Shown: positions 1 to 7,607 of the stretch, piece by piece
Layout: each line of letters opens with the position of its first letter
Position numbering within the stretch: position 1 is the stretch's first letter
Source: Bacteroidales bacterium
Lineage (GTDB): Bacteria > Bacteroidota > Bacteroidia > Bacteroidales > P3
DNA: 34,300 nucleotides
Direction of reading: 5' to 3'
Assembly: GCA_016296345.1 (NCBI GenBank)
Contig: JAEDJL010000022.1
Location: forward strand, 1 to 34,300
The notes under the pieces: generated by a model
Told to the model about the DNA's origin: nothing
The model's database searches: none
What the model saw: only the letters and a program-made list of their open reading frames with translations
Made by a program: the position numbers and the translations under genes

Positions 1-301
1 TCAAATGACAAGCAACTTACTTTATTCTAAAGTATATTCATCGAACTCACGTTAAATAGAATCAGGGTCAGAGGCTGTCTGATAATAATTCGTCAGATGG
101 TTTCTCTTGTAATTTCCTACAAAGAATGATTTTGTTAAATAATAACTTTATTCTGTAATTTTCGACGATAAAAATCAAGGATTTTAATCGAAGATTTTGG
201 GTAAAAATTTCACCTGTTTTGAGAGCGAAATAGTGGTTTTTCGGAGCGAGGTTTACTCTTGCTGCAACAACATAAGGGTTTTTGCTCACTAACATGAAGT
301 C

Positions 302-378
302 TTTTTGAAAAAAGACGAAGACTTACGACTCAAAAGACGAAGACTTAGTGAGCAAAAGACTTCGTCTTTTTTCAAAAA
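302..378. repeat. 19-bp inverted repeat with internal direct copy
   Basis: A perfect 19-base arm at 302-320 (TTTTTGAAAAAAGACGAAG) is matched by its reverse complement at 360-378. Between them, AAAAGACGAAGACTTA at about 332-347 repeats part of the first arm, so three copies of a GACGAAG core lie within 77 bases. The 3' arm could also pair with the middle copy over 11 bases. It may be a terminator-like hairpin or the end of a decayed element; no transposase is nearby. Confidence 0.6.
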
Positions 379-623
379 AAGCCTCACTTATTTCACTCAA
401 ATCAAGACTTATTTTGCAAACACTTGAAACACAGAGAATTGCTTAGCGCTCAAATACTCGAAAAAATTGACCCGACCATCGACCGACCTCCAAATTTCGC
501 AAGCATTCGGGCTTAAAAGACCGCCAAATGTTAAATAATTTGCTTGCGGAAATCTAATTGATGTTGTGAAATGCAAAACAATAACAACCTTTCTCCTGAA
601 TAGAAGATACACTTAATGCTTTT

Positions 624-688
624 GCCCCTGCAGGGCGGCAGTTGTAAGGTGTCGTTTCCTCGGGGCTATGCTTACGCTCTGCCCCGAG
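624..688. repeat. GC-rich palindromic remnant
   Basis: A CCCTGCAGGG palindrome at 626-635 is followed by a second hairpin with perfect 8-base arms, CTCGGGGC at 659-666 and GCCCCGAG at 681-688, around a 14-base loop. The patch is far richer in GC than its surroundings and is not coding in any frame. I read it as a remnant of a dispersed intergenic repeat, with low certainty as to family. Confidence 0.4.
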
Positions 689-1101
689 CTAATCGCTGTT
701 CGGACTTTCAGCCCGAAAACATAGAGAGACGAAGCAATGCCAATGCTGCCCGAAATATGGTATGAGAGGTAATACTAATACATTCCCAAGAGAAAAAGAA
801 ATAGAGAATTAGAATGCCCCGAAGTGGGTAGCCAGCTTTCAGCCATACGCAGGGCGAAGCGAAGCGTAGGGTGAGCTAACAGACAAATATGTATCCCTTG
901 CAGTAGGCAGAAGCGTAAAAAGATACTGTTTCAAAAAGTCAGAAGTATTGGTTCTTGGCAAGGTTCGGGGTTCGTAATCGGTGCTTGAATTTTGGGGAGT
1001 TGATGACTTGTTGTCAGATTATCATCTTCTGCTATATGTATTTGATGTACTATCTGACAACATTTTTGTCTTACTATTCATTAACTTCCATTTCTTTGTC
1101 G

Positions 1102-1109
1102 TATCTTTG
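1102..1109 (+). promoter_or_regulatory. Promoter -7 element of the helicase gene
   Basis: TATCTTTG fits the Bacteroidota -7 consensus TAnnTTTG and lies 20 bases before the ATG at 1130. No convincing TTTG element is found 19-20 bases upstream, so only the -7 half is supported. Confidence 0.55.
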
Positions 1110-1129
1110 CAGCTTAATACAATATATAT

Positions 1130-2857
1130 ATGAGTTTTGAAAATGTTGGTTTGATTTCGGAGCTGTTGAGGGCTGTTGAGGATTTGGGATTTGAGAATAT
1201 GATGCCCGTGCAAGCCGAGGCACTGCCGCTTTTGTTGGAAAACGAATGCGACTTGATAGCTTTGGCTCAGACAGGTACCGGAAAAACTGCTGCGTTCGGC
1301 TTACCGCTCATTCAAAAGATTGACCTGAACAACCAAAATATAGAAGGACTTGTCATTTGTCCTACTCGCGAGCTGTGTATTCAGATTGCAAACGACCTGA
1401 AAAAGTATTCAAAATATTTGAGTAGTTGTTCTGTTGTGCCGGTTTACGGAGGTGCGAGCATAGAGATGCAAATCAGAGAACTGAAAAAAGGTTGCAAGAT
1501 TGTGGTTGCTACTCCGGGCAGAATGAACGACCTTATCGGAAGAGGCAAAGTGGATATTTCTCATGTGAGGTATGTGGTTTTGGACGAGGCGGACGAGATG
1601 TTGAACATGGGATTTAAGGAAGACCTTGACGCAATTTTGGACTGCACACCAGACAACAGGCATACATGGCTCTTTTCTGCCACAATGCCGCGTGAGGTGG
1701 AGGAAATAGCAAATAATTATCAGAAAGAGCCGCAGCGTATTCAGATAGGAAGCCGAAATCAGGGCAGCGACAATGTGCGACACTTCTATTACTTGGTCCA
1801 TGCCAAAGACAGATATTTGGCACTCAAAAGAATAGCAGATTACTATCCCGACATATATGCCATAATCTTCTGTCGAACAAAGGTAGAGACCCAGGAGGTG
1901 GCAGATATGCTCATAAGGGACGGATACAATGCCGACAGCCTGCACGGAGACCTTTCTCAGGCACAGCGAGACCATGTGATGAGCCGTTTCAGATTGAGAA
2001 ACATTCAAATGTTGGTTGCAACCGATGTGGCGGCAAGGGGTTTGGACGTAAGCAATCTTACCCATGTCATCAACTATAACCTTCCCGATGAGTTGGAACA
2101 GTACGTTCACCGCTCGGGACGAACAGGAAGAGCCGACAAACAAGGTATTTCGATTGCCATTCTCAACCTCAAAGAAAAGTATAAGATAAAGAATATTGAA
2201 AAACTGATAAAAAAGAGCTTCGAGAAAGCCAACATACCAACCGGAAAGGAGGTTTGCAGAAAGCAGTTGTTCAATATGATAAACAAGGTTGAGCAGGCAG
2301 AGGTCGATGAGAAGCAAATAGGAGACTTTATTCCCGAAATAGTTGCCAAACTCAGCTGGTTGGACAGAGAAGACTTGATTAAAAAATTCGTTTCCTTGGA
2401 GTTCAACAGATTTTTGGACTATTACAAAGACGCACCCGACCTGAATGTAGATGAAAATAAGAAAGAAGAACGACCAAAGGGCGACAAGAAAAAATCGAAG
2501 GGAAAATCGAAAGGCAAATTCACCCGAATGTTTATTTCTTTGGGCAGAAGGGACAGGATTGTTCCTCAAAGGATTATCGCAATGATTAACGAGGCTATGC
2601 CGAATGAGCGAGTGGAGATTGGCAGAATTGACCTTTTGGACAACTTCTCTTACGTCGAGGTGGGCAGCAGTTGGGTCGATGAGCTTACTTTCGCAATGGC
2701 AGACAAGTTTGTCAAGGGTCGGCAGATTGTTTTCGAGCCTGCCGAAGCCAAGGCAAAGAAACCTTCCGACAGGGAGCGAAGAGGCAGAAAGTCATTGAGG
2801 AATAACGATTTTGAAAAGAGAAAAGAAACAAATAAATCGAAGAAACGTAGAAAATAG
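1130..2857 (+). CDS. deaD: DEAD-box ATP-dependent RNA helicase, DeaD/CsdA type
   Basis: This 575-aa protein should unwind structured RNA in the cytoplasm, in ribosome assembly, mRNA turnover or cold adaptation. The helicase motifs appear in order: a Q-motif region (MPVQAE, about 25-30), Walker A AQTGTGKT (46-53), PTRELC, TPGR, DEAD (152-155), SAT (183-185), ATDVAARGLDV (297-307) and HRSGRTGR (327-334). A lysine-rich linker at about 445-470 leads to a DbpA/CsdA-type RNA-binding fold (about 475-550, from FTRMFISLGRRD to GRQIVFEPA) and a basic tail of Arg and Lys residues. This architecture matches DeaD/CsdA rather than the tail-less RhlE type. The ATG at 1130 lies 20 bases after a TATCTTTG promoter element. 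It begins a closely packed run of genes; rpe follows after 14 bases. Confidence 0.95.
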   Translation: MSFENVGLISELLRAVEDLGFENMMPVQAEALPLLLENECDLIALAQTGTGKTAAFGLPLIQKIDLNNQNIEGLVICPTRELCIQIANDLKKYSKYLSSCSVVPVYGGASIEMQIRELKKGCKIVVATPGRMNDLIGRGKVDISHVRYVVLDEADEMLNMGFKEDLDAILDCTPDNRHTWLFSATMPREVEEIANNYQKEPQRIQIGSRNQGSDNVRHFYYLVHAKDRYLALKRIADYYPDIYAIIFCRTKVETQEVADMLIRDGYNADSLHGDLSQAQRDHVMSRFRLRNIQMLVATDVAARGLDVSNLTHVINYNLPDELEQYVHRSGRTGRADKQGISIAILNLKEKYKIKNIEKLIKKSFEKANIPTGKEVCRKQLFNMINKVEQAEVDEKQIGDFIPEIVAKLSWLDREDLIKKFVSLEFNRFLDYYKDAPDLNVDENKKEERPKGDKKKSKGKSKGKFTRMFISLGRRDRIVPQRIIAMINEAMPNERVEIGRIDLLDNFSYVEVGSSWVDELTFAMADKFVKGRQIVFEPAEAKAKKPSDRERRGRKSLRNNDFEKRKETNKSKKRRK

Positions 2858-2871
2858 AAAGAAGATATACT

Positions 2872-3522
2872 ATGACACATTTGGTATCACCATCACTTTT
2901 ATCGGTAGATTTTTGCAATTTGGCGGCAGGAGTTCAGATGCTTAACGCAAGTCAGGCAGATTGGTTGCACTTGGACGTCATGGACGGGGTGTTCGTGCCG
3001 AACATTTCCTTTGGTCAGCCGATTATCAAGCAGATTAAGAAGATTGCCACCAAGCCTCTCGATGTGCATTTGATGATTGTAGAGCCTGACAGATACTTTG
3101 AGGATTTCAAGTCTTGCGGAGCAGATATTCTTTCGGTGCATTATGAGGCTTGTACCCACCTTCACCGCAGCCTTTCCAAAATCAGAGAACTCGGAATGCG
3201 TAGCGGAGTTGTTCTCAATCCCCACACACCTGTCAGCCTGCTCGAAGACATCATTCCGATGTGTGATGTAGTGATGTTAATGAGCGTAAACCCGGGCTTT
3301 GGCGGTCAAAAATTTATCGAAAACACCTACGAAAAGACCTCAAAGCTCAAAGAACTGATATTAAAGAAAAATTCACAATGCTTGATTGAGATTGACGGAG
3401 GAGTAAATACCGAAAACTGCAAACGATTGGTCGAATGCGGAGCCGATGTTTTGGTTGCAGGCAGTGCAGTCTTTGCTTCATCTGACCCTCTTGCCACGAT
3501 AGCTCAGTTAAAGCAAGAATAA
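2872..3522 (+). CDS. rpe: Ribulose-phosphate 3-epimerase
   Basis: It interconverts D-ribulose 5-phosphate and D-xylulose 5-phosphate in the non-oxidative pentose phosphate pathway. The 216-aa length is normal for the family. Signature blocks are PSLLSVDF (7-14), HLDVMDGVFVPN with metal/acid-base residues His33 and Asp35, DVHLMI with His66, MSVNPGFGGQKFI (137-149, phosphate-binding loop) and EIDGGVN with Asp175. The N-terminal block has Val where Ala is usual (SVDF for SADF), a mild change. It starts 14 bases after the helicase stop and ends 13 bases before the phosphatase gene, so it is probably co-transcribed with both. Confidence 0.97.
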   Translation: MTHLVSPSLLSVDFCNLAAGVQMLNASQADWLHLDVMDGVFVPNISFGQPIIKQIKKIATKPLDVHLMIVEPDRYFEDFKSCGADILSVHYEACTHLHRSLSKIRELGMRSGVVLNPHTPVSLLEDIIPMCDVVMLMSVNPGFGGQKFIENTYEKTSKLKELILKKNSQCLIEIDGGVNTENCKRLVECGADVLVAGSAVFASSDPLATIAQLKQE

Positions 3523-3535
3523 AAGTATCACGCCT

Positions 3536-4285
3536 ATGGGATTGTTTGATTTGTTCGGCAGAAAAGAAAAGCGATTGAAAGAGGCGATTGATTTGAGCGT
3601 CCTTTCAACCGACATTCACTCACATTTAATTCCCGGAGTTGATGACGGCTCGCCCGACATGGAGACTTCGATAGCCTTGCTCAGAGAATTGGAGAGCTTG
3701 GGCTATCGAAAGATTATCACAACTCCTCACATCAAGACCGATGTTTACGACAATGAGATTGAGAGCTTGGAGAGTTTGGGAGACGAACTCCGACATCGGG
3801 CAAAAATGGAGGGCATCAACTTGGAAATAGAGGTAGGAGCAGAACACCTTATTGACGATGGATTTCACAGACGCTTGGAACAAAAACGATTAAAAACCTT
3901 TTCGGGAAAGCATCTTCTGATTGAGCTTCCTTTTATCATGCCTCCCATGGGGTTGAATGACTATCTGTTTGAACTGCAACTTGCAGGCTACAAACTAATC
4001 CTTGCTCACCCCGAAAGGTATCTTTATTGGCTTGGAGACTTTGACAAGTTTGAGAAATTGAAAGACAGAGGCATTCTCTTCCAACTCAATATCATGAGCC
4101 TCGGAGGCTACTTTGGCAAAGACGTTCTCTATTTGGCAAAAAAATTGATTGACAACGATATGGTCGAACTGCTTGGCAGCGACACACATCACCATCGCCA
4201 CATAGAAGCAATAAGAAATAGTTTATACAGTCCTGCATTGGACAAATTGATTAAGTCAAACTCTATAATAAATAAGAAATTTTAG
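3536..4285 (+). CDS. PHP-domain tyrosine-protein phosphatase, CpsB/YwqE type
   Basis: A 249-aa metal-dependent phosphoesterase of the polymerase-and-histidinol-phosphatase (PHP) family, closest by motif to CpsB/CapC/YwqE phosphotyrosine phosphatases that act on capsule-assembly tyrosine kinases. Metal ligands are visible as HSH (His28, His30), VDDG (35-38), TTPH (His65), GAEH (Glu103), AHPERY (His158) and SDTHHH (Asp216, His218). There is no signal peptide or membrane segment. No Wzc/BY-kinase or capsule cluster is in the window, so its partner must be elsewhere. It sits between rpe and purB with 13-base and 2-base gaps. The PHP fold is near certain; the phosphotyrosine substrate is inferred. 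Confidence 0.88.
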   Translation: MGLFDLFGRKEKRLKEAIDLSVLSTDIHSHLIPGVDDGSPDMETSIALLRELESLGYRKIITTPHIKTDVYDNEIESLESLGDELRHRAKMEGINLEIEVGAEHLIDDGFHRRLEQKRLKTFSGKHLLIELPFIMPPMGLNDYLFELQLAGYKLILAHPERYLYWLGDFDKFEKLKDRGILFQLNIMSLGGYFGKDVLYLAKKLIDNDMVELLGSDTHHHRHIEAIRNSLYSPALDKLIKSNSIINKKF

Positions 4286-4287
4286 AA

Positions 4288-5637
4288 ATGGAATCACTGA
4301 ATGCAATAACACCGATTGACGGAAGATACCGCCGACAAGTAGAAGAATTGTCCTCATACTTCTCGGAGGCAGCACTAATCAAGTACAGAGTAAAAGTAGA
4401 GGTCGAATACTTTATAGCACTCTGCCAATTACCGCTTCCACAGCTCAAAGACGTAAACCCTGACAGCTTTGAAGCAATGCGAAATATCTATCGCAATTTC
4501 TCGATAGAAGATGCCAAAGAGGTAAAGGAAATAGAAAAGACGACCAATCACGATGTCAAGGCAGTGGAATACTTTTTGAAAAGACACTTTGAGGCACTCG
4601 GACTTGACAAACACAAAGAATTTATTCACTTCGGGCTTACTTCGCAAGATATAAACAACACTTCTGTGCCTTTGAGCCTCAAAGACTGCCACACAAACAG
4701 CCTTTTGCCAAAGTTGAAAGAAGTGTTGGCAATCATTGACGACAAGGCAGAGCAGTGGAAGCAAATACCGATGCTTGCACACACCCACGGACAACCCGCA
4801 TCGCCCACTTTGCTCGGCAAAGAGATGAAAGTGTTTGCTTATCGTCTTCAAGAACAACTCAAATATTTTGAAAACATACCATTTGCAGCCAAGTTTGGAG
4901 GAGCAACAGGCAACTTCAATGCCCACAACATAGCCTTCCCGCAATACAACTGGGTCGATTTTGCAAACAATTTCTGCTCTTCACTCGGCTTGAAGCGTTC
5001 ATTGTTTACCACACAGATAGAAAACTACGACAATCTTGCCGCATACTTTGACAACCTTCGCCGATTGAATGTTATACTTATTGATTTCTGTCGCGATATG
5101 TGGCAATATATATCGATGGAATACTTCAAACAGAAAATCAAAGAGGGAGAGGTAGGTTCTTCGGCAATGCCTCACAAGGTCAATCCGATAGATTTTGAGA
5201 ACGCAGAGGGCAATCTCGGAATGGCGAACGCAGTTTTGACACATCTTTCGATGAAGATGCCAATCTCTCGTTTGCAAAGAGACCTCACAGACTCCACTGT
5301 AAGCCGCAACATAGGCGTTCCGATTGCTCATACCCTCATAGCACTAAACTCTATCATTAAGGGAATGAACAAAATTATCCTGAACAATGCGGCATTGGAG
5401 CAAGACCTCGAAAATAATTGGGCAGTGGTGGCAGAAGCCTTGCAAACGATATTGCGAAGTCTCGATTACCCTAACCCATACGAAACTCTCAAAGCTCTGA
5501 CACGCACAAACAGCAAGATAACCAAGGAAACAATTTCCCAATTTATCGATACTCTTGATGTAGATGAGAATACCAAGCAGAGAATGAAAGCAATAACGCC
5601 TTCAAACTACGTTGGCGTATATGCAGACCTCTTATAG
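4288..5637 (+). CDS. purB: Adenylosuccinate lyase
   Basis: It catalyses two fumarate-releasing steps of purine synthesis: SAICAR to AICAR and adenylosuccinate to AMP. The 449-aa length matches the longer E. coli-type PurB. The N-terminal PIDGRYR (9-15) motif, THGQPASPT (catalytic-His block) and the superfamily signature SSAMPHKVNPIDFEN beginning near residue 291 are all present. It begins 2 bases after the phosphatase stop, and its own stop directly abuts the ATG of the ABC exporter (no bases between), which suggests translational coupling. The purQ gene at 25134 is another purine gene but lies far away on the other strand. Confidence 0.97.
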   Translation: MESLNAITPIDGRYRRQVEELSSYFSEAALIKYRVKVEVEYFIALCQLPLPQLKDVNPDSFEAMRNIYRNFSIEDAKEVKEIEKTTNHDVKAVEYFLKRHFEALGLDKHKEFIHFGLTSQDINNTSVPLSLKDCHTNSLLPKLKEVLAIIDDKAEQWKQIPMLAHTHGQPASPTLLGKEMKVFAYRLQEQLKYFENIPFAAKFGGATGNFNAHNIAFPQYNWVDFANNFCSSLGLKRSLFTTQIENYDNLAAYFDNLRRLNVILIDFCRDMWQYISMEYFKQKIKEGEVGSSAMPHKVNPIDFENAEGNLGMANAVLTHLSMKMPISRLQRDLTDSTVSRNIGVPIAHTLIALNSIIKGMNKIILNNAALEQDLENNWAVVAEALQTILRSLDYPNPYETLKALTRTNSKITKETISQFIDTLDVDENTKQRMKAITPSNYVGVYADLL

Positions 5638-7449
5638 ATGCAGCAAAGAGAGAAAAACAAACTGACAAGGCACTATTTGAAGCCATACACAGGGAGCATA
5701 ATCATTTATTTTGTGCTTATGTGTATGGCCACTGCCTTTTCACTCGCCTCGATACTCTCAATCAGCAATTTTCTTCAAATCCTTTTCGGCTCACAGCTCC
5801 AACAAAATTCCAATCCTTCCGTTTTGGAAGCCCTGCTCAACGACATTTATCTTTACTTTATTCGTTTTGGTAAAGCCAATGCCCTTTGGATTTTTGCCGC
5901 AATCATCTTTGGCGTTTATTTCTTCAAAGATTTGTTCACCTACTTGTCGTCTTTTGTGGCAGTATCGACAAGAAACAAAATCATACGCAACATTCGAGGC
6001 GACCTTTTTTCAAAATATACCACTCAGAGCCTCGAATACATTTCCCGATACAAAAAAGGAGACCTGCTTACCCGAATTAGTGCCGATGTATTGGAGTATG
6101 ACAAGAATGTACTCTTGGGATTGCAGACCTTGGTGTCGGTTGCAATCAATGTACTGCTGTATTTTGCCGCCTTGTTGTGCCTCAATCCTGTGCTGACGCT
6201 TGTAACCCTTGTGGTTGTTCCGGTGGTTGGAGGAGTGGTTTCTTTCGTCTCAAAAAAACTGAGAGGCTCTTCGGCAAGAATGCAAAAGCAGTCGGCAGAG
6301 CTTATTTCTCGCATAGAAGAAACAATATCGGGTCTCAGGATAATCAAGTCTCATACCGCAATTGAGCTGATGAACAATCGCTTCAACAACTTCAACAATT
6401 CTTATACCCGATTGAGAACCAAAATTTACAGAAGGATAGATTTGGCATCGCCACAGAGCGAATTTTTCGGAAATTGCATGGTGATAGGCATCTTGCTCTT
6501 GGGAACAAGCTACATAGTCTCCGTTCCGCCAAAGATGAGTGCCGACATATTCATTGTATATCTCATAATCTTCACCTTGATAATCAAACCGGCAAAAGAT
6601 TTCTCCACTTCGCTCTACAATATCAAGAAAGGACAGGCATCAGAACAACGATTGTCCGAAATTCTCTCTTTCGAACCTGAACCCGAAAGCAAAACTCTCT
6701 CCTTAGAGCCGCTTGAAAAGATAAGTAGGATAGAGCTTCGACACGTCAGCTTTGCATATAACGAAACCAAGGTACTTGATGATGTCAATCTTGTGTTCAA
6801 AAAGGGAGAGCCGACCGCCATTGTAGGACCGAGCGGAGCAGGAAAGAGTACACTTACCGACCTTTTGATGAAGATTATTACCCCTTGTTCGGGAGAGATT
6901 TACTACAACGACCGTCCTCTTTCCGACATAGGAGCAGAGCAGATAAGACAACACATATCTGTTGTTTCGCAAGACACCTTTCTCTTTAACGATACGGTAG
7001 AAAACAACCTCACATTTTTTGACCAATCCTACACTTTGGAGCAAATAAAGCACGCTGCCGAAGTTGCAAAAGCCGATGAATTTATCTCAAAGTTGGAAAA
7101 CGGTTACCAAACCATTGTTGGCGAAGGCGGAAGCAGCCTTTCGGGCGGACAAAAGCAACGTCTGTCGATTGCCCGAGCCGTATTGAGAGACACCGAAGTG
7201 CTTTTGCTTGACGAAGCCACCTCGGCACTCGACACAGTCAGCGAAAAACACGTTCAACAAGCAATAGACGCATTGGGAAACGACAAAATAATCATAGCCG
7301 TTGCCCACCGTCTTTCGACCATAAAGCACTTTCCGAATATCGTTGTGCTGAACCAAGGCAAAATAGCAGAGCAAGGCAACCACCAAAGCCTCATGGCACA
7401 GAACGGACTCTACGCTCGCCTTTGCTCGATGCAGCAGCTGACACACTGA
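5638..7449 (+). CDS. ABC exporter, fused permease-ATPase (MsbA-like)
   Basis: A 603-aa half-transporter expected to act as a homodimer in the inner membrane. The N-terminal half (about 20-340) is a type-1 exporter membrane domain with several hydrophobic segments. The ATPase domain has Walker A GPSGAGKST (397-405), signature LSGGQKQR (about 500-507), Walker B LLLDEAT (about 522-528) followed by SALD, and the H-loop VAHRLST. Length and layout match MsbA-type lipid flippases and Bacteroidota multidrug exporters; the substrate cannot be told. It is the last gene of the plus-strand run, and its stop lies 20 bases before an 84-base repeat that probably ends transcription. Confidence 0.93.
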   Translation: MQQREKNKLTRHYLKPYTGSIIIYFVLMCMATAFSLASILSISNFLQILFGSQLQQNSNPSVLEALLNDIYLYFIRFGKANALWIFAAIIFGVYFFKDLFTYLSSFVAVSTRNKIIRNIRGDLFSKYTTQSLEYISRYKKGDLLTRISADVLEYDKNVLLGLQTLVSVAINVLLYFAALLCLNPVLTLVTLVVVPVVGGVVSFVSKKLRGSSARMQKQSAELISRIEETISGLRIIKSHTAIELMNNRFNNFNNSYTRLRTKIYRRIDLASPQSEFFGNCMVIGILLLGTSYIVSVPPKMSADIFIVYLIIFTLIIKPAKDFSTSLYNIKKGQASEQRLSEILSFEPEPESKTLSLEPLEKISRIELRHVSFAYNETKVLDDVNLVFKKGEPTAIVGPSGAGKSTLTDLLMKIITPCSGEIYYNDRPLSDIGAEQIRQHISVVSQDTFLFNDTVENNLTFFDQSYTLEQIKHAAEVAKADEFISKLENGYQTIVGEGGSSLSGGQKQRLSIARAVLRDTEVLLLDEATSALDTVSEKHVQQAIDALGNDKIIIAVAHRLSTIKHFPNIVVLNQGKIAEQGNHQSLMAQNGLYARLCSMQQLTH

Positions 7450-7469
7450 TACTTAGATACCATTTTTTC

Positions 7470-7553
7470 AAAATGGCGTTTCAATAGAATAAAACGGCGT
7501 TTTGTCAGGCTGAAACGGCGATTTATTTTCTCGAAACGACGTTTGATTTTCTT
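7470..7553. repeat. 84-bp element, four 21-bp units (copy 1)
   Basis: Four back-to-back units of exactly 21 bases start at 7470, 7491, 7512 and 7533. Each begins with an AAACGGCGTTTT-like core and ends in a unit-specific tail. It lies 20 bases after the ABC exporter stop and just before the promoter of the next gene. Read on the minus strand the units spell heptads such as PDKTPFY and ENKSPFQ, although no gene is there. The same four-unit order recurs at 21660, 26371 and 32650. Confidence 0.9.
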
Positions 7554-7572
7554 TACTTTTGGATTTAATTCG

Positions 7573-7580
7573 TACCTTTG
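7573..7580 (+). promoter_or_regulatory. Promoter -7 element of the YfhO-like gene
   Basis: TACCTTTG matches the Bacteroidota -7 consensus and lies 27 bases before the ATG at 7608. A -33 TTTG at the usual spacing is not clear. The element starts 20 bases after the end of the 84-base repeat. Confidence 0.6.
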
Positions 7581-7607
7581 CAACGTTTAATAAAATAGAG
7601 AGAAAAA

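Larger units (their letters stand above)
1..1129. other. Gene-free region with decayed repeats
   Basis: No reading frame here looks like a real gene. The short frames on both strands (75 aa or less) have no recognisable domain and no promoter at a sensible distance. The region holds an inverted repeat near 302-378, a GC-rich patch with hairpins around 620-690, and a further stretch (about 820-870) of GAAGCGAAGCG-like sequence. The composition of 600-900 differs from the flanking coding DNA and recalls the GC-rich intergenic repeat remnants common in Bacteroidota genomes. That comparison is from memory and is not proven here. The last 30 bases hold the promoter of the helicase gene. Confidence 0.6.

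Noticed and set aside
409..612. Small minus-strand frame of 67 codons
   Set aside because: No domain, no promoter, and a composition like the surrounding non-coding DNA; it could be a remnant but cannot be supported as a gene.
1409..2569. A 386-codon open frame on the minus strand
   Set aside because: It is the antisense shadow of the DEAD-box helicase gene, whose motifs are complete; the antisense product has no recognisable domain.
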